64,000 nucleotides of DNA, taken from NCBI GenBank assembly GCA_963756575.1, contig CAVWOM010000021.1, positions 186,001-250,000 of the forward strand, in the 5' to 3' direction. This stretch comes from Palsa-504 sp963756575. Lineage in GTDB: Bacteria; Actinomycetota; Actinomycetes; Streptosporangiales; Streptosporangiaceae. The notes beneath the pieces are model-generated. The model did no database searches. It was not told the origin of the DNA and was given only the letters and a program-made list of their open reading frames with translations. This document shows positions 33,146 to 40,710 of this stretch, one piece after another. Both the position numbers and the translations under genes were made by a program. How positions within the stretch are numbered: position 1 is the stretch's first letter; each line of letters starts with the position of its first letter.

Positions 33146-33165
33146 CATGTAATCATAATTACATG
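33146..33165. promoter_or_regulatory. AT-rich palindrome overlapping a start codon
   Basis: CATGTAAT-CATA-ATTACATG, perfect 8-bp arms. The last ATG is the start of the 212-aa gene, and TGTAAT or CATAAT inside it could be the -10 of a leaderless promoter. Binding here would block initiation. Function inferred. Confidence 0.5.
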
Positions 33166-33801
33166 AATACAGAGCAAGATCCCGAGCCCGCGGGCGACGC
33201 GGCCGGGACAGCGAGCGATACGGACGCCAGCAGCGAGAGTTCAGGGACGGATGACGATATGAGCGCGGACAAGGGCACGGCAGGCCGGGGGAGCGGCACG
33301 GAGGAAGTGCGCGGCTGGTTCAGCGGCCGGCTGCCGGGCGACTGGTTCACCGGCGCGCCGGAGATCCAGGCGGACCGCGAGGAGATCACGATCGTGGGGG
33401 AGTTGCCCGCCCCCGAGACGGCCGGGTCATCGGACGCCGAGCGGGCCGCGGCCGCCGAGGGCCGGATCCGCCGCTTCCGCGAGGAGACCAGGACCCGTCG
33501 GATCGAGGTCGCGCGGGAAGCCGAGCACAAGTTCCGCCGCAAGGTGTCCTGGGGTGTCACCTGCGCGGGCGTGACCGAGATGTTCACCACGCTATCCGTC
33601 CCGGTCATGACCAGGCTGCGCCAGTCCGAGCGGCGGGTCCTCGACACGCTGGTCGAGGCGGGCGTGGCCCGCAGCCGCAGCGACGCGCTGGCCTGGTGCG
33701 TGCGGCTGACCGGAGAGAACGCCGACGCCTGGCTGTCCCGGCTGCGGGACGCCCTGCGCCACGTCGAGGAAGTGCGGGACCAGGGTCCCGCCGGCGCCTA
33801 A
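33163..33801 (+). CDS. acidic hypothetical protein with helical C-terminal domain
   Basis: 212 aa, not assigned to a named family. N-terminus (1-45) is acidic and disordered. The centre contains RGWFSGRLPGDWFTGAPEI and DREEITIVGELPAPE, a pattern I associate with conserved actinobacterial hypothetical proteins. A charged helix follows (about 95-130), with QSERRVLDTLVEAGVARSRS and DAWLSRLRDALRHVEEV near the end, which could be a ribbon-helix-helix-like or helical DNA-binding region. The start lies inside an AT-rich palindrome, consistent with autoregulation. Function unknown. Confidence 0.7.
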   Translation: MNTEQDPEPAGDAAGTASDTDASSESSGTDDDMSADKGTAGRGSGTEEVRGWFSGRLPGDWFTGAPEIQADREEITIVGELPAPETAGSSDAERAAAAEGRIRRFREETRTRRIEVAREAEHKFRRKVSWGVTCAGVTEMFTTLSVPVMTRLRQSERRVLDTLVEAGVARSRSDALAWCVRLTGENADAWLSRLRDALRHVEEVRDQGPAGA

Positions 33802-33815
33802 TCGCGGTGCCACCG

Positions 33816-34050
33816 CTACCGGGGCGCCGGCCGAGGGCTGCCGGTGGCCGGGACAACCACTCGGCAGCGGTACTCGCCCGGCACCGGCATCAGCACGGTG
33901 AAGGCGGCGCGGCGGTCCCGGCCCAGCCGGTGCCCGGACCGGCTATACCGGCCGGCCGGGCTGAGTGACCAGGCGGAACGCCACAGCCAAGGCCTCGTCG
34001 AAATCGTCAGCCTCGGTGCCCACCGCCTAAGCAGCCGGCCCGGTACGCGG
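33816..34050 (-). pseudogene. disrupted C-terminal Ig-like fragment
   Basis: Minus-strand readings give GTEADDFDEALAVAFRL in one frame and RDRRAAFTVLMPVPGEYRC plus VVVPATGSPRPAPR in another, joined near 33950 if one base is removed. The second part looks like the last strands of a bacterial Ig-like domain. No start codon or signal peptide can be assigned. Decayed gene or an error-containing one. Confidence 0.4.
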
Positions 34051-34120
34051 GGCCGGGACAGGTCAAGCACCGGTCCCGCCCCGCCGGGACCGGTCAAAAC
34101 CTGCCCCGCCCCGCCGGGAC

Positions 34121-34511
34121 CTAGCGGATCACCTTGACGGTGACGACCCCGCTGCGCGCGCTGGGGGCCCTTGAACACCAGTTCGCAACGCGCGGCGTCC
34201 TTCGGCCGCACCCAGAACGTGACCATGCCCGCCCGGTCGGTGACCTCGGCCCGTAACCGGGACCAGGTGCCTGCCGTCCACCCGGTCGAGGACGACCACG
34301 CGCCGGCCGGGACGGCTGGGGCGTGCCGCGGATGGCGCCCTTCTGGCCGGCCTTGATGACGTTCCTCTCCGCCGCGATCGAGAGCGTAGTGTGCGTCTTC
34401 GGCGGGATGACGGAGGCGCCCCCGGGCCAGCGCCGCGACCGCCGCACCCGACGCTGCGAGGGACGGGAATGCGTTCGGGTTCAGCCCGGGTCGCTGAGGT
34501 GCCGGGATCAC
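34121..34511 (-). pseudogene. disrupted secreted Ig-like domain gene
   Basis: Pieces of one beta-sandwich domain appear in three minus-strand frames in the right order: HTTLSIAAERNVIKAGQKGA, then RRVVVLDRVDGRHLVPV, then RAEVTDRAGMVTFWVRPKD with CELVFKGPQR, then SGVVTVKVIR before a stop at 34121. Each switch is repaired by removing one base. The pattern matches repetitive bacterial Ig-like domains of exported proteins. The upstream part (to 34511) is Ala-rich. Either a genuine pseudogene or a stretch with several insertion errors. Confidence 0.5.
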
Positions 34512-35095
34512 TCGCGGAGGGCGGCACGGCCCCGGCGGCTGGAGAAACCTTCCCGGAATTGGTCTAAACCAGGCGTCTAGCCTATTAATGTGCGATTCGG
34601 AAAAGTCACAAATTCTCCGCGAGCAGCCGGGATAGGCGGAGCCAAGGCATAATATTCGTGCCGATTCCGGGTAGACTTCACAAAATCGTGCCGGCCTGCG
34701 ATCGCGCGCCTGCCCGGTCTGAACTGCCTGTCCGAGGAGGGGGAACGCAGGTGAGCGGCTCGCGGGCGAACAGAGATCCCGGCGCGTCCCGGTGCCGTGA
34801 ACTGGCCGAGGAAATGCCCGGCGCCTTGGTAACCGGGCCCGGACACGTCGAAGCCAGGACCATTAACCAGGCCGAATACGAGTTCCGGGACGCGCCTATC
34901 ACCACGTCCCGCATAGTCGCAGCCGACGGCCTTGGGCGGGCGCCAGGACCTGCCGACGCGGCCGTACGGATGAGCACGACGCCACGGGTCACCTCCCACA
35001 GGTGAGGCGGAAGGGAACTTCGTTTATTAACCGTGACGTTCCACACGTTGGGTACGTTGGCCGTGGATCTTCACGGTGACGAGGAGGGCGGCGGC
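34512..35095. other. low-information spacer upstream of the isoprenyl transferase
   Basis: Composition is less GC-rich at 34560-34680. A possible promoter (TTGGTC, 18 bp, TATTAA, about 34558-34587) precedes it. Only one small reading frame (34751-35005) has a convincing ribosome-binding site. I see no riboswitch fold I can name, no tRNA and no element ends. Confidence 0.4.
34751..35005 (+). CDS. possible small hypothetical protein
   Basis: 84-aa frame starting at GTG, with a strong GAGGAGGGGG (34734-34743) 7 nt upstream. The peptide contains GPGHVEARTINQAEYEFRD and no recognised domain or membrane segment. The minus strand is also open here, so coding is uncertain. Listed because the ribosome-binding site is among the best in the window. 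Confidence 0.25.
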   Translation: MSGSRANRDPGASRCRELAEEMPGALVTGPGHVEARTINQAEYEFRDAPITTSRIVAADGLGRAPGPADAAVRMSTTPRVTSHR

Positions 35096-35857
35096 ATGAG
35101 ACTTCGTGACCTGGTCTACCGGGTGTACGAGCGCAGAGTGGCTGCGTCCCTGTCGCCCGGCACGATCCCGCGCCATGTCGGGGTGATGTGCGACGGGAAC
35201 CGCCGGTGGGCCCGGTCGGCGGGTTTCCTCGACGTCAGCAAGGGACACCGCAAGGGCGCGGACAAGATTTTCGAGCTGCTCGACTGGTGCCGGGAGAGCG
35301 GGGTGGAGGTGGTCACCTTGTGGCTGCTGTCCACCGACAACCTCACCCGGGAGTCGGCCGAGCTGGTGCCGCTCCTGAAGATCATCGAAGACACCGTGCA
35401 GGGCCTGGTGGCCAACAAGTGGCACGTCAACCCGGTCGGCGCCCTCGACCTGCTCCCCGGCGATACCGCCCGGGTGCTCAAGGACGCGGCCGACGTGACC
35501 GCGCACTACCCGGGGCTGCTGGTCAACGTGGCCGTCGGGTACGGCGGCCGGCGGGAGATCGCCGACGCGGTCCGCTCCCTGCTGCAGGACCATGCCACCC
35601 GGGGCACCACGATCGAGGAACTGGCCGAGGTGCTCGACGTCGAGCACATCGCCGAGCACCTGTACACCGCGGGCCAGCCGGACCCGGACCTGGTCATCCG
35701 GACCTCGGGCGAGCAGCGGCTGGGCGGCTTCCTGCTGTGGCAGAGCACCCACTCGGAGTTCTACTTCTGCGACGCCTACTGGCCCGCCTTCCGCAAGGTG
35801 GACTTCCTGCGAGCGCTGCGTTCGTACGCGGCACGGAACCGGCGATTCGGCACATAA
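35096..35857 (+). CDS. cis-prenyltransferase, short-chain Z-isoprenyl diphosphate synthase type
   Basis: 253-aa UPPS-fold enzyme condensing isopentenyl diphosphate onto an allylic primer. The catalytic aspartate is D33 in MCDGNRRWAR, and the C-terminal substrate motif is DLVIRTSGEQRLGGFLLWQ. The whole chain parallels M. tuberculosis Rv1086, the Z,E-farnesyl diphosphate synthase, more than long-chain UppS, so a short product feeding decaprenyl phosphate is likely. The ATG at 35096 has GAGGAGG 8 nt upstream. The carrier lipid it leads to would serve the glycosyltransferases in this window. Confidence 0.92.
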   Translation: MRLRDLVYRVYERRVAASLSPGTIPRHVGVMCDGNRRWARSAGFLDVSKGHRKGADKIFELLDWCRESGVEVVTLWLLSTDNLTRESAELVPLLKIIEDTVQGLVANKWHVNPVGALDLLPGDTARVLKDAADVTAHYPGLLVNVAVGYGGRREIADAVRSLLQDHATRGTTIEELAEVLDVEHIAEHLYTAGQPDPDLVIRTSGEQRLGGFLLWQSTHSEFYFCDAYWPAFRKVDFLRALRSYAARNRRFGT

Positions 35858-36125
35858 GCCTGCTTAGAGCCCGATTACCGGGAGAAACACCTGCTAGTAA
35901 CGTGACGGTGCTTTTGCCGTAACCCGAACGCGGGTACCTTCGGTAGTGGTGGACGGCGCGGCGCCGTTCCCGGGAGGGCCCTCGGATCTTCGTGCTTCGC
36001 GCATTGCGTGCAGGCGAGATGACAGAAGGGCCGGCGCGGCCCTTTTGGGGGCCAGGCCCGGTCCATCCGACACGTCTGTGTCCTGTCTTGGCGCCGGGCC
36101 AGTCCCGGTGCCCAGGGGAGTCTGC

Positions 36126-37430
36126 GTGGTCAATTCCCAAGGTCGCCGTACGTACGTACTCGACACCAGCGTCCTGCTCGCCGATCCGGCAGCCATCTCG
36201 CGCTTCGATGAGCACAAGGTGGTCCTGCCGGTCGTCGTCATTACCGAGCTGGAGGTCAAGCGTAACCATCCCGAACTGGGCTACTTCGCCCGCCAGGCCC
36301 TGCGTCACCTCGATGACCTGCGCATCGAGCACGGCAGGCTGGACGCGGAACTGCCCGTCGGGACGCTCGGCGGCACGGTCAGGGTCGAACTCAACCACCA
36401 GGACCCGCAGGTACTGCCCGCGGGGTTCCGGCTGGGGGACAACGACTCGCGCATCTTGTCGGTGGCGTGCAGCCTCGCGGCCGAGGGCGAAGATGTCGTC
36501 CTCGTCAGCAAGGACCTGCCGCTGCGGGTGAAGGCGGCCGCGGTCGGGCTGCATGCGCAGGAGTACCGGGCCGAGCTCCCGGTGGACTCCGGCTGGACCG
36601 GGATGACCGAGCTGGACCTGTCCGCGGCCGAGGTCGAGCAGCTGTACGAGTCGGGCACCTTGGAGCACGAGACCGCCCGTAACCTGCCCTGTCACACCGG
36701 CCTGGTGATCAGCTCGCCGAACGGCAGCGCGCTCGGCCGGGTCCGGCCGGACAAGGCCATCCAGCTGGTGCGCGGCGACCGGGAGGCGTTCAGCCTGCGC
36801 GGCCGCAGCGCCGAGCAGCGGGTCGCCCTCGACCTCTTGCTCGACCCGGAGATCGGCATCGTGTCGCTCGGCGGCCGGGCCGGCACGGGCAAGTCCGCGC
36901 TGGCCCTGTGCGCCGGCCTGGAAGCGGTGATGGAGCGCCGCCAGCACCGCAAGGTCATCGTGTTCCGCCCGCTGTACGCGGTCGGCGGCCAGGACCTGGG
37001 CTACCTGCCTGGTTCCGAGGCCGACAAGATGGGCCCGTGGGCGCAGGCCGTCTACGACACCCTGGGCGCGGTCACCACCCAGGACGTCATCGACGAGGTG
37101 CTGGCCCGGGACATGTTCGAGGTCCTGCCGCTGACCCACATCCGGGGCCGGTCGCTGCACGACGCCTTCGTGATCGTGGACGAGGCGCAGTCGCTGGAGC
37201 GCGGCGTGCTGCTCACCGTGCTGTCCCGGATCGGCCAGGGGTCCCGGGTGGTGCTCACCCACGACATCGCCCAGCGGGACAACCTGAGGGTCGGCCGGCA
37301 CGACGGCGTCATCGCGGTGATCGAGAAGCTCAAGGGCCACCCGTTGTTCGCCCACGTCACCCTGGTCCGGTCCGAACGTTCCCAGATCGCCGCCCTCGTC
37401 ACCGAGATGCTGGAGGACACCAGCCTGTAA
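36126..37430 (+). CDS. phoH2: PIN domain-PhoH ATPase fusion (PhoH2 type)
   Basis: 434-aa fusion: an N-terminal PIN nuclease domain (about 8-140; YVLDTSVLLADP, VVITELEVKRNH, LGDNDSRIL, VLVSKD) and a C-terminal PhoH ATPase (about 220-430; Walker A GGRAGTGKSAL, Walker B AFVIVDEAQSL). Mycobacterial PhoH2 is a sequence-directed RNA helicase/RNase whose PIN part behaves as a toxin controlled by a small upstream antitoxin. I find no convincing antitoxin frame in the 268 bp upstream. Start: GTG at 36126 with AGGGGAG just before it. Confidence 0.92.
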   Translation: MVNSQGRRTYVLDTSVLLADPAAISRFDEHKVVLPVVVITELEVKRNHPELGYFARQALRHLDDLRIEHGRLDAELPVGTLGGTVRVELNHQDPQVLPAGFRLGDNDSRILSVACSLAAEGEDVVLVSKDLPLRVKAAAVGLHAQEYRAELPVDSGWTGMTELDLSAAEVEQLYESGTLEHETARNLPCHTGLVISSPNGSALGRVRPDKAIQLVRGDREAFSLRGRSAEQRVALDLLLDPEIGIVSLGGRAGTGKSALALCAGLEAVMERRQHRKVIVFRPLYAVGGQDLGYLPGSEADKMGPWAQAVYDTLGAVTTQDVIDEVLARDMFEVLPLTHIRGRSLHDAFVIVDEAQSLERGVLLTVLSRIGQGSRVVLTHDIAQRDNLRVGRHDGVIAVIEKLKGHPLFAHVTLVRSERSQIAALVTEMLEDTSL

Positions 37431-37479
37431 ACAGACAGGCCGCGGTGACGCTGGCCACTGCGGTACGGTGGCCAGCGTC

Positions 37480-38571
37480 ATGGAATACCCACCTGTTTCC
37501 GTCGTGATGCCGGTCAGGAACGAGGAACGGCACCTGGCGGAGTCTGTGCGGCATGTGCTCGGCCAGGACTACCCGGGCGAGTTCGAGCTCGTGCTCGCGG
37601 TCGGCCCCTCGGCCGACCGGACCGAGCAGATCGCGCGGGACCTGGCCGCCGCCGAGCCGCGGCTGACGGTCGTCCCCAACCCGACCGGCCAGATCCCGTC
37701 GGCCCTCAACGCGGCCGTCGGCGCGGCCCGGCACGCCGTGATCGCCCGCGTGGACGGGCACGCGATGCTGCCGCCCGGCTACCTCACGCTCGCCGTCGAA
37801 ACCCTCGCCCAGACCGGCGCGGCCGACGTGGGCGGGGTCATGGCGGCCGAGGGCCAGACCCCCTTCCAGCAGGCCGTGGCGTGGGCCATGACCTCCAAGG
37901 CGGGCGTCGGCTCGGCCTCCTTCCACACCGGCGGCGGGGCGGGGCCGGCCCTGTCCGTCTACCTCGGCGTCTACCAGCGGGCCGCGATCGAGCAGGCCGG
38001 CGGCTGGGACGAGGGGATGCTGCGGGCCGAGGACTGGGAACTGAACCACCGCATCCGCACCGGCGGCGGCCAGGTCTGGTTCACCCCGGACCTGCGCGTC
38101 ACCTACCGGCCCCGGGCCAGCGTCCGCACCCTGGCCTCGCAGTACTTCCACTACGGCCGCTGGCGCCGGGTGATCGTCCGCGAGCACCCGGAGACGGCCA
38201 GCTTCCGCTACCTGGCCCCGCCCGGCGCGGCCGCGCTGGTCACCGCCGGGCTGGGCGTCGGCATCGCGGGCCTCGCCGCCACCGCGGCCGGCGCTCCGGC
38301 TGCCGTCAGCTGGCTCACGGCCGGCTTCGCGATCCCGGTGATCTACGCGGCCGGCATCACCGCCGTGGGCACGCTGCTGTCCCGCGGCCTCCCGGCCCCG
38401 GTCAGGCTCCGGATACCGCTCGCCCTCGGCGCCATGCACCTGGCCTGGGGCACCGGTTTCCTCACCAGCCCGCGGCACCTGCACCGCCAGCCCCAAAACG
38501 GCGAGTCCGACACGCGCGTCGGTCAACCGGCCCCGGCCACCGAAAGCCCGGCCGCGGCTGGGCGAGAATAG
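37480..38571 (+). CDS. glycosyltransferase family 2, membrane-anchored
   Basis: 363 aa. An inverting GT-A domain (1-230) with VSVVMPVRNEE at the start, a metal-binding DGH (RVDGHAMLPP) instead of a strict DxD, and AEDWELNHRIR as the acceptor-side ED motif. Two or three membrane helices follow (about 245-320). It resembles enzymes building cell-surface glycans from nucleotide sugars; donor unknown. A TACGGT -10 (37464-37469) places initiation about 10 nt before the ATG, giving a near-leaderless message. An aminotransferase follows 3 bp after its stop. Confidence 0.88.
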   Translation: MEYPPVSVVMPVRNEERHLAESVRHVLGQDYPGEFELVLAVGPSADRTEQIARDLAAAEPRLTVVPNPTGQIPSALNAAVGAARHAVIARVDGHAMLPPGYLTLAVETLAQTGAADVGGVMAAEGQTPFQQAVAWAMTSKAGVGSASFHTGGGAGPALSVYLGVYQRAAIEQAGGWDEGMLRAEDWELNHRIRTGGGQVWFTPDLRVTYRPRASVRTLASQYFHYGRWRRVIVREHPETASFRYLAPPGAAALVTAGLGVGIAGLAATAAGAPAAVSWLTAGFAIPVIYAAGITAVGTLLSRGLPAPVRLRIPLALGAMHLAWGTGFLTSPRHLHRQPQNGESDTRVGQPAPATESPAAAGRE

Positions 38572-38574
38572 AGC

Positions 38575-39948
38575 ATGGACTTCGACCTGGTGGCCCTCCT
38601 CGCCGCGCACAAAAACGACGGGTACGAGCTGTACGGCCGCTACCTGAACCCGCAGCAGCCGAAGGTGCTGCACACCATCGGCTTCGACAAGACCTACGAG
38701 CGGGCCGAGGGCGCGTACCTGTACGACTCCGACGGCCACCAGTACGCCGACTTCCTGGCCGGCTTCGGCGTGTTCGCGGCCGGCCGCAACCACCCGGTGA
38801 TCCGCCAGGCGCTGCACCAGGCGCTGGACGCCCAGCTGGCCGACTGGACCCAGTTCGACTGCGGCCCGCTGCCCGGGCTGCTCGCAGAAAAACTCCTCGC
38901 CAAGGCTCCCGGTCTTGACCGGGTGTTCTTCTGCAACAGCGGCACCGAGGCGGTCGAGTCCGCGCTCAAGTTCGCCCGCTACGCCACCGGCCGCGGCCGC
39001 GTCCTGTACTGCGACCACGCCTTCCACGGGCTCACCACCGGGTCGCTGTCGGTGAACGGCTCGGCCGAGTTCCGCCGCGGCTTCGACCCGCTGCTGCCCG
39101 ACGCCCCGATCCCGCTCGGCGACCTCGATGCCCTGGCGGCCGAGCTCAAGAAGGGTGACGTCGCCGCCCTCATCATCGAGCCGATCCAGGGCAAGGGCGT
39201 GCACATGCCGCCCGACGGCTTCCTGACCGCGGCGTCCAAGCTGCTGCACGAGTACGGCGCGCTCCTGATCGCCGACGAGGTGCAGACCGGGTTCGGCCGC
39301 ACCGGCACGTTCTTCGCCTACCAGCACGAGGAGGTCGTGCCCGACATCGTCACCGTGGCCAAGGCCCTGTCCGGCGGGTACGTGCCGGTCGGGGCGATGC
39401 TGGCCCAGGGCCCGATCTTCGAGAAGGTCTTCTCCAACATGGACCGGGTCATGGTGCACAGCACCACGTTCAAGGGCGGCGTGCTGGCCATGACGGCCGG
39501 GCTCGCCGCCCTGGCCGTGCACGACGACGAGCACCTGACCGAGAACGCGGCCCGCACCGGCGAGGCACTCAAGGCCGGGCTGACCCAGCTCCAGCAGAAG
39601 TACGACGTGCTCGCCGACGTGCGCGGCCGCGGATTGATGATCGGGCTCGAGTTCGACAAGCCGTCCTCGCTGCGCGCCCGGACCAGCTGGAACATGCTGG
39701 CCAAGGCCCGGGTCGGCCTGTTCTCGCAGATGGTGGTGGTGGCGCTGTTCCAGCGGCACCGGATCCTCACCCAGGTCTCCGGCGATCACATGGAAGTGAT
39801 CAAGCTGATCCCGCCCCTGATGATCGGCGACACCGAGGTCAAGCTGTTCACCGAGGCCCTGGCCGAGGTCCTGGAGGACGCCAGCAAGGGCAGCGGCCTG
39901 ATGTGGGACTTCGGCCGCACCCTCATCAAGCAGGCCGTCCGCTCCTGA
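38575..39948 (+). CDS. class III PLP-dependent aminotransferase
   Basis: 457-aa fold-type I aminotransferase. Phosphate-binding NSGTEAVESALKFARYATGR, the HAFHG loop, ADEVQTGFGRTG (Asp234 pairs with the pyridine nitrogen) and the PLP lysine K263 in VAKALSGGYVPVGA are all present. Class III enzymes move amino groups between omega-amines, ornithine or modified lipids and 2-oxoacids. Being 3 bp downstream of a membrane GT2 suggests an envelope substrate such as an amino sugar or amino lipid; unproved. Confidence 0.92.
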   Translation: MDFDLVALLAAHKNDGYELYGRYLNPQQPKVLHTIGFDKTYERAEGAYLYDSDGHQYADFLAGFGVFAAGRNHPVIRQALHQALDAQLADWTQFDCGPLPGLLAEKLLAKAPGLDRVFFCNSGTEAVESALKFARYATGRGRVLYCDHAFHGLTTGSLSVNGSAEFRRGFDPLLPDAPIPLGDLDALAAELKKGDVAALIIEPIQGKGVHMPPDGFLTAASKLLHEYGALLIADEVQTGFGRTGTFFAYQHEEVVPDIVTVAKALSGGYVPVGAMLAQGPIFEKVFSNMDRVMVHSTTFKGGVLAMTAGLAALAVHDDEHLTENAARTGEALKAGLTQLQQKYDVLADVRGRGLMIGLEFDKPSSLRARTSWNMLAKARVGLFSQMVVVALFQRHRILTQVSGDHMEVIKLIPPLMIGDTEVKLFTEALAEVLEDASKGSGLMWDFGRTLIKQAVRS

Positions 39949-40394
39949 CCGGGCCGATGTCCGTGTCGTCCTCCGGCTCCGGCTCGCCCGAGCCGTAGGA
40001 CGACAGGCCGAGCAGGTACCCGAAGCCGCCCAGCGCGAGGATGGCCGCGCAGGGCCACCACCAGACCGCCCGGTCCGCGATCCCGGCGCACAGCCCGGCA
40101 AACGCCGCGATCAGGGCGATGTTGACAGGCCAGGGCGCGCGACTTCAGGCCGACCAGCTGCTGGCGCTCGTCCGCCCGGGAGGCCGCCAGCGCGCCTTCG
40201 TCGGTGTCCGCGCCGCCGCTGCGGTAGAGCGAGACGGCGCGGCCGGCCCCGCCGATGACGGCCAGGATCGCGAGCCAGGCCGCCGGGCCGCCCCGCACCA
40301 GCCAGGCCACACCGAACACGACTCCCGCCAGCACGGCTCCGGCCGGCTTGCGCAGCCGCGGCGGGACGAACGACATCGGGACGAACGGCATCAT
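39926..40394 (-). pseudogene. XRE-coupled small membrane protein, one frame break
   Basis: The first frame (40394 to about 40135) encodes PPRLRKPAGAVLAGVVFGVA and a second helix, then charged DERQQLVGLKSRAL. Removing one base near 40130 continues as PVNIALIAAFAGLCAGIADR with two more helices, stopping at 39926. The joined product is a four-helix protein of about 155 aa, the usual partner of small XRE regulators. The start overlaps the XRE gene stop by ATGA. The 3' end overlaps the convergent aminotransferase gene by 23 bp. Confidence 0.7.
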
Positions 40395-40591
40395 GACTCA
40401 TCCTCGGGATCGAACATCTTGTCCACCGTCAGATCGAAGAACCGCGCGATCGCGAACGCCAGCGGCAGCGAGGGCAGGTAGCGGCCGTTCTCGATGGAGA
40501 TCACCGTCTGCCGGGACACGCCCAGCGCCGCGGCCAGCTCGGCCTGGGAGAGCCCCCGCTGGGCGCGCTGCTCCCGGACCCGGTTCCGCAT
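40391..40591 (-). CDS. small XRE-family regulator
   Basis: 66-aa single-domain helix-turn-helix protein: REQRAQRGLSQAELAAALG, VSRQTVISIENGRYLPS, ending ARFFDLTVDKMFDPEDES. This YozG/Cro-like minimal size is typical of regulators paired with small membrane proteins. The start coincides with the predicted transcription start, so the message is leaderless. It probably represses its own promoter and the divergent membrane-protein gene through the symmetrical operator array at 40595-40684. Confidence 0.92.
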   Translation of the reverse strand: MRNRVREQRAQRGLSQAELAAALGVSRQTVISIENGRYLPSLPLAFAIARFFDLTVDKMFDPEDES

Positions 40592-40594
40592 GAC

Positions 40595-40684
40595 GTCAAG
40601 CTAGCTTTACCCCGGATGCGATGTCAAGCACCCTTGACATCGCCGTAAACGTAAAGCTAGCTTGACAAGTAAAGGCAGCTTTAC
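40595..40684. promoter_or_regulatory. mirror-image divergent promoters with nested operators
   Basis: GTCAAGCTAGCTTTAC (40595-40610) and GTAAAGCTAGCTTGAC (40651-40666) are perfect reverse complements. Between them is GCGATGTCAAG-CACC-CTTGACATCGC (40618-40643). Each strand has TTGACA, 18 bp, TAGCTT: plus 40634-40639/40658-40663; minus 40627-40622/40603-40598. A further GTAAAG-GCAG-CTTTAC occupies 40669-40684. The minus promoter would start at the XRE ATG. Confidence 0.7.
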
Positions 40685-40710
40685 AGCACGCGAACCGGGA
40701 GCTGGTGACC

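Larger units (their letters stand above)
32442..33162. other. repeat-rich intergenic region
   Basis: No gene is supported. Contents in order: short CCTCTAGCCACCC-like repeats (32442-32510); a 10-bp inverted repeat CCGCGCTGGG/CCCAGCGCGG (32582-32591, 32629-32638) enclosing an 18-bp motif shared with 6117-6134; a 27-bp palindrome (32818-32844); and four full plus two partial 29-bp repeats (32852-32998). Short frames across the 29-bp repeats encode only Gly/Trp- or Pro-rich peptides. Confidence 0.6.
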
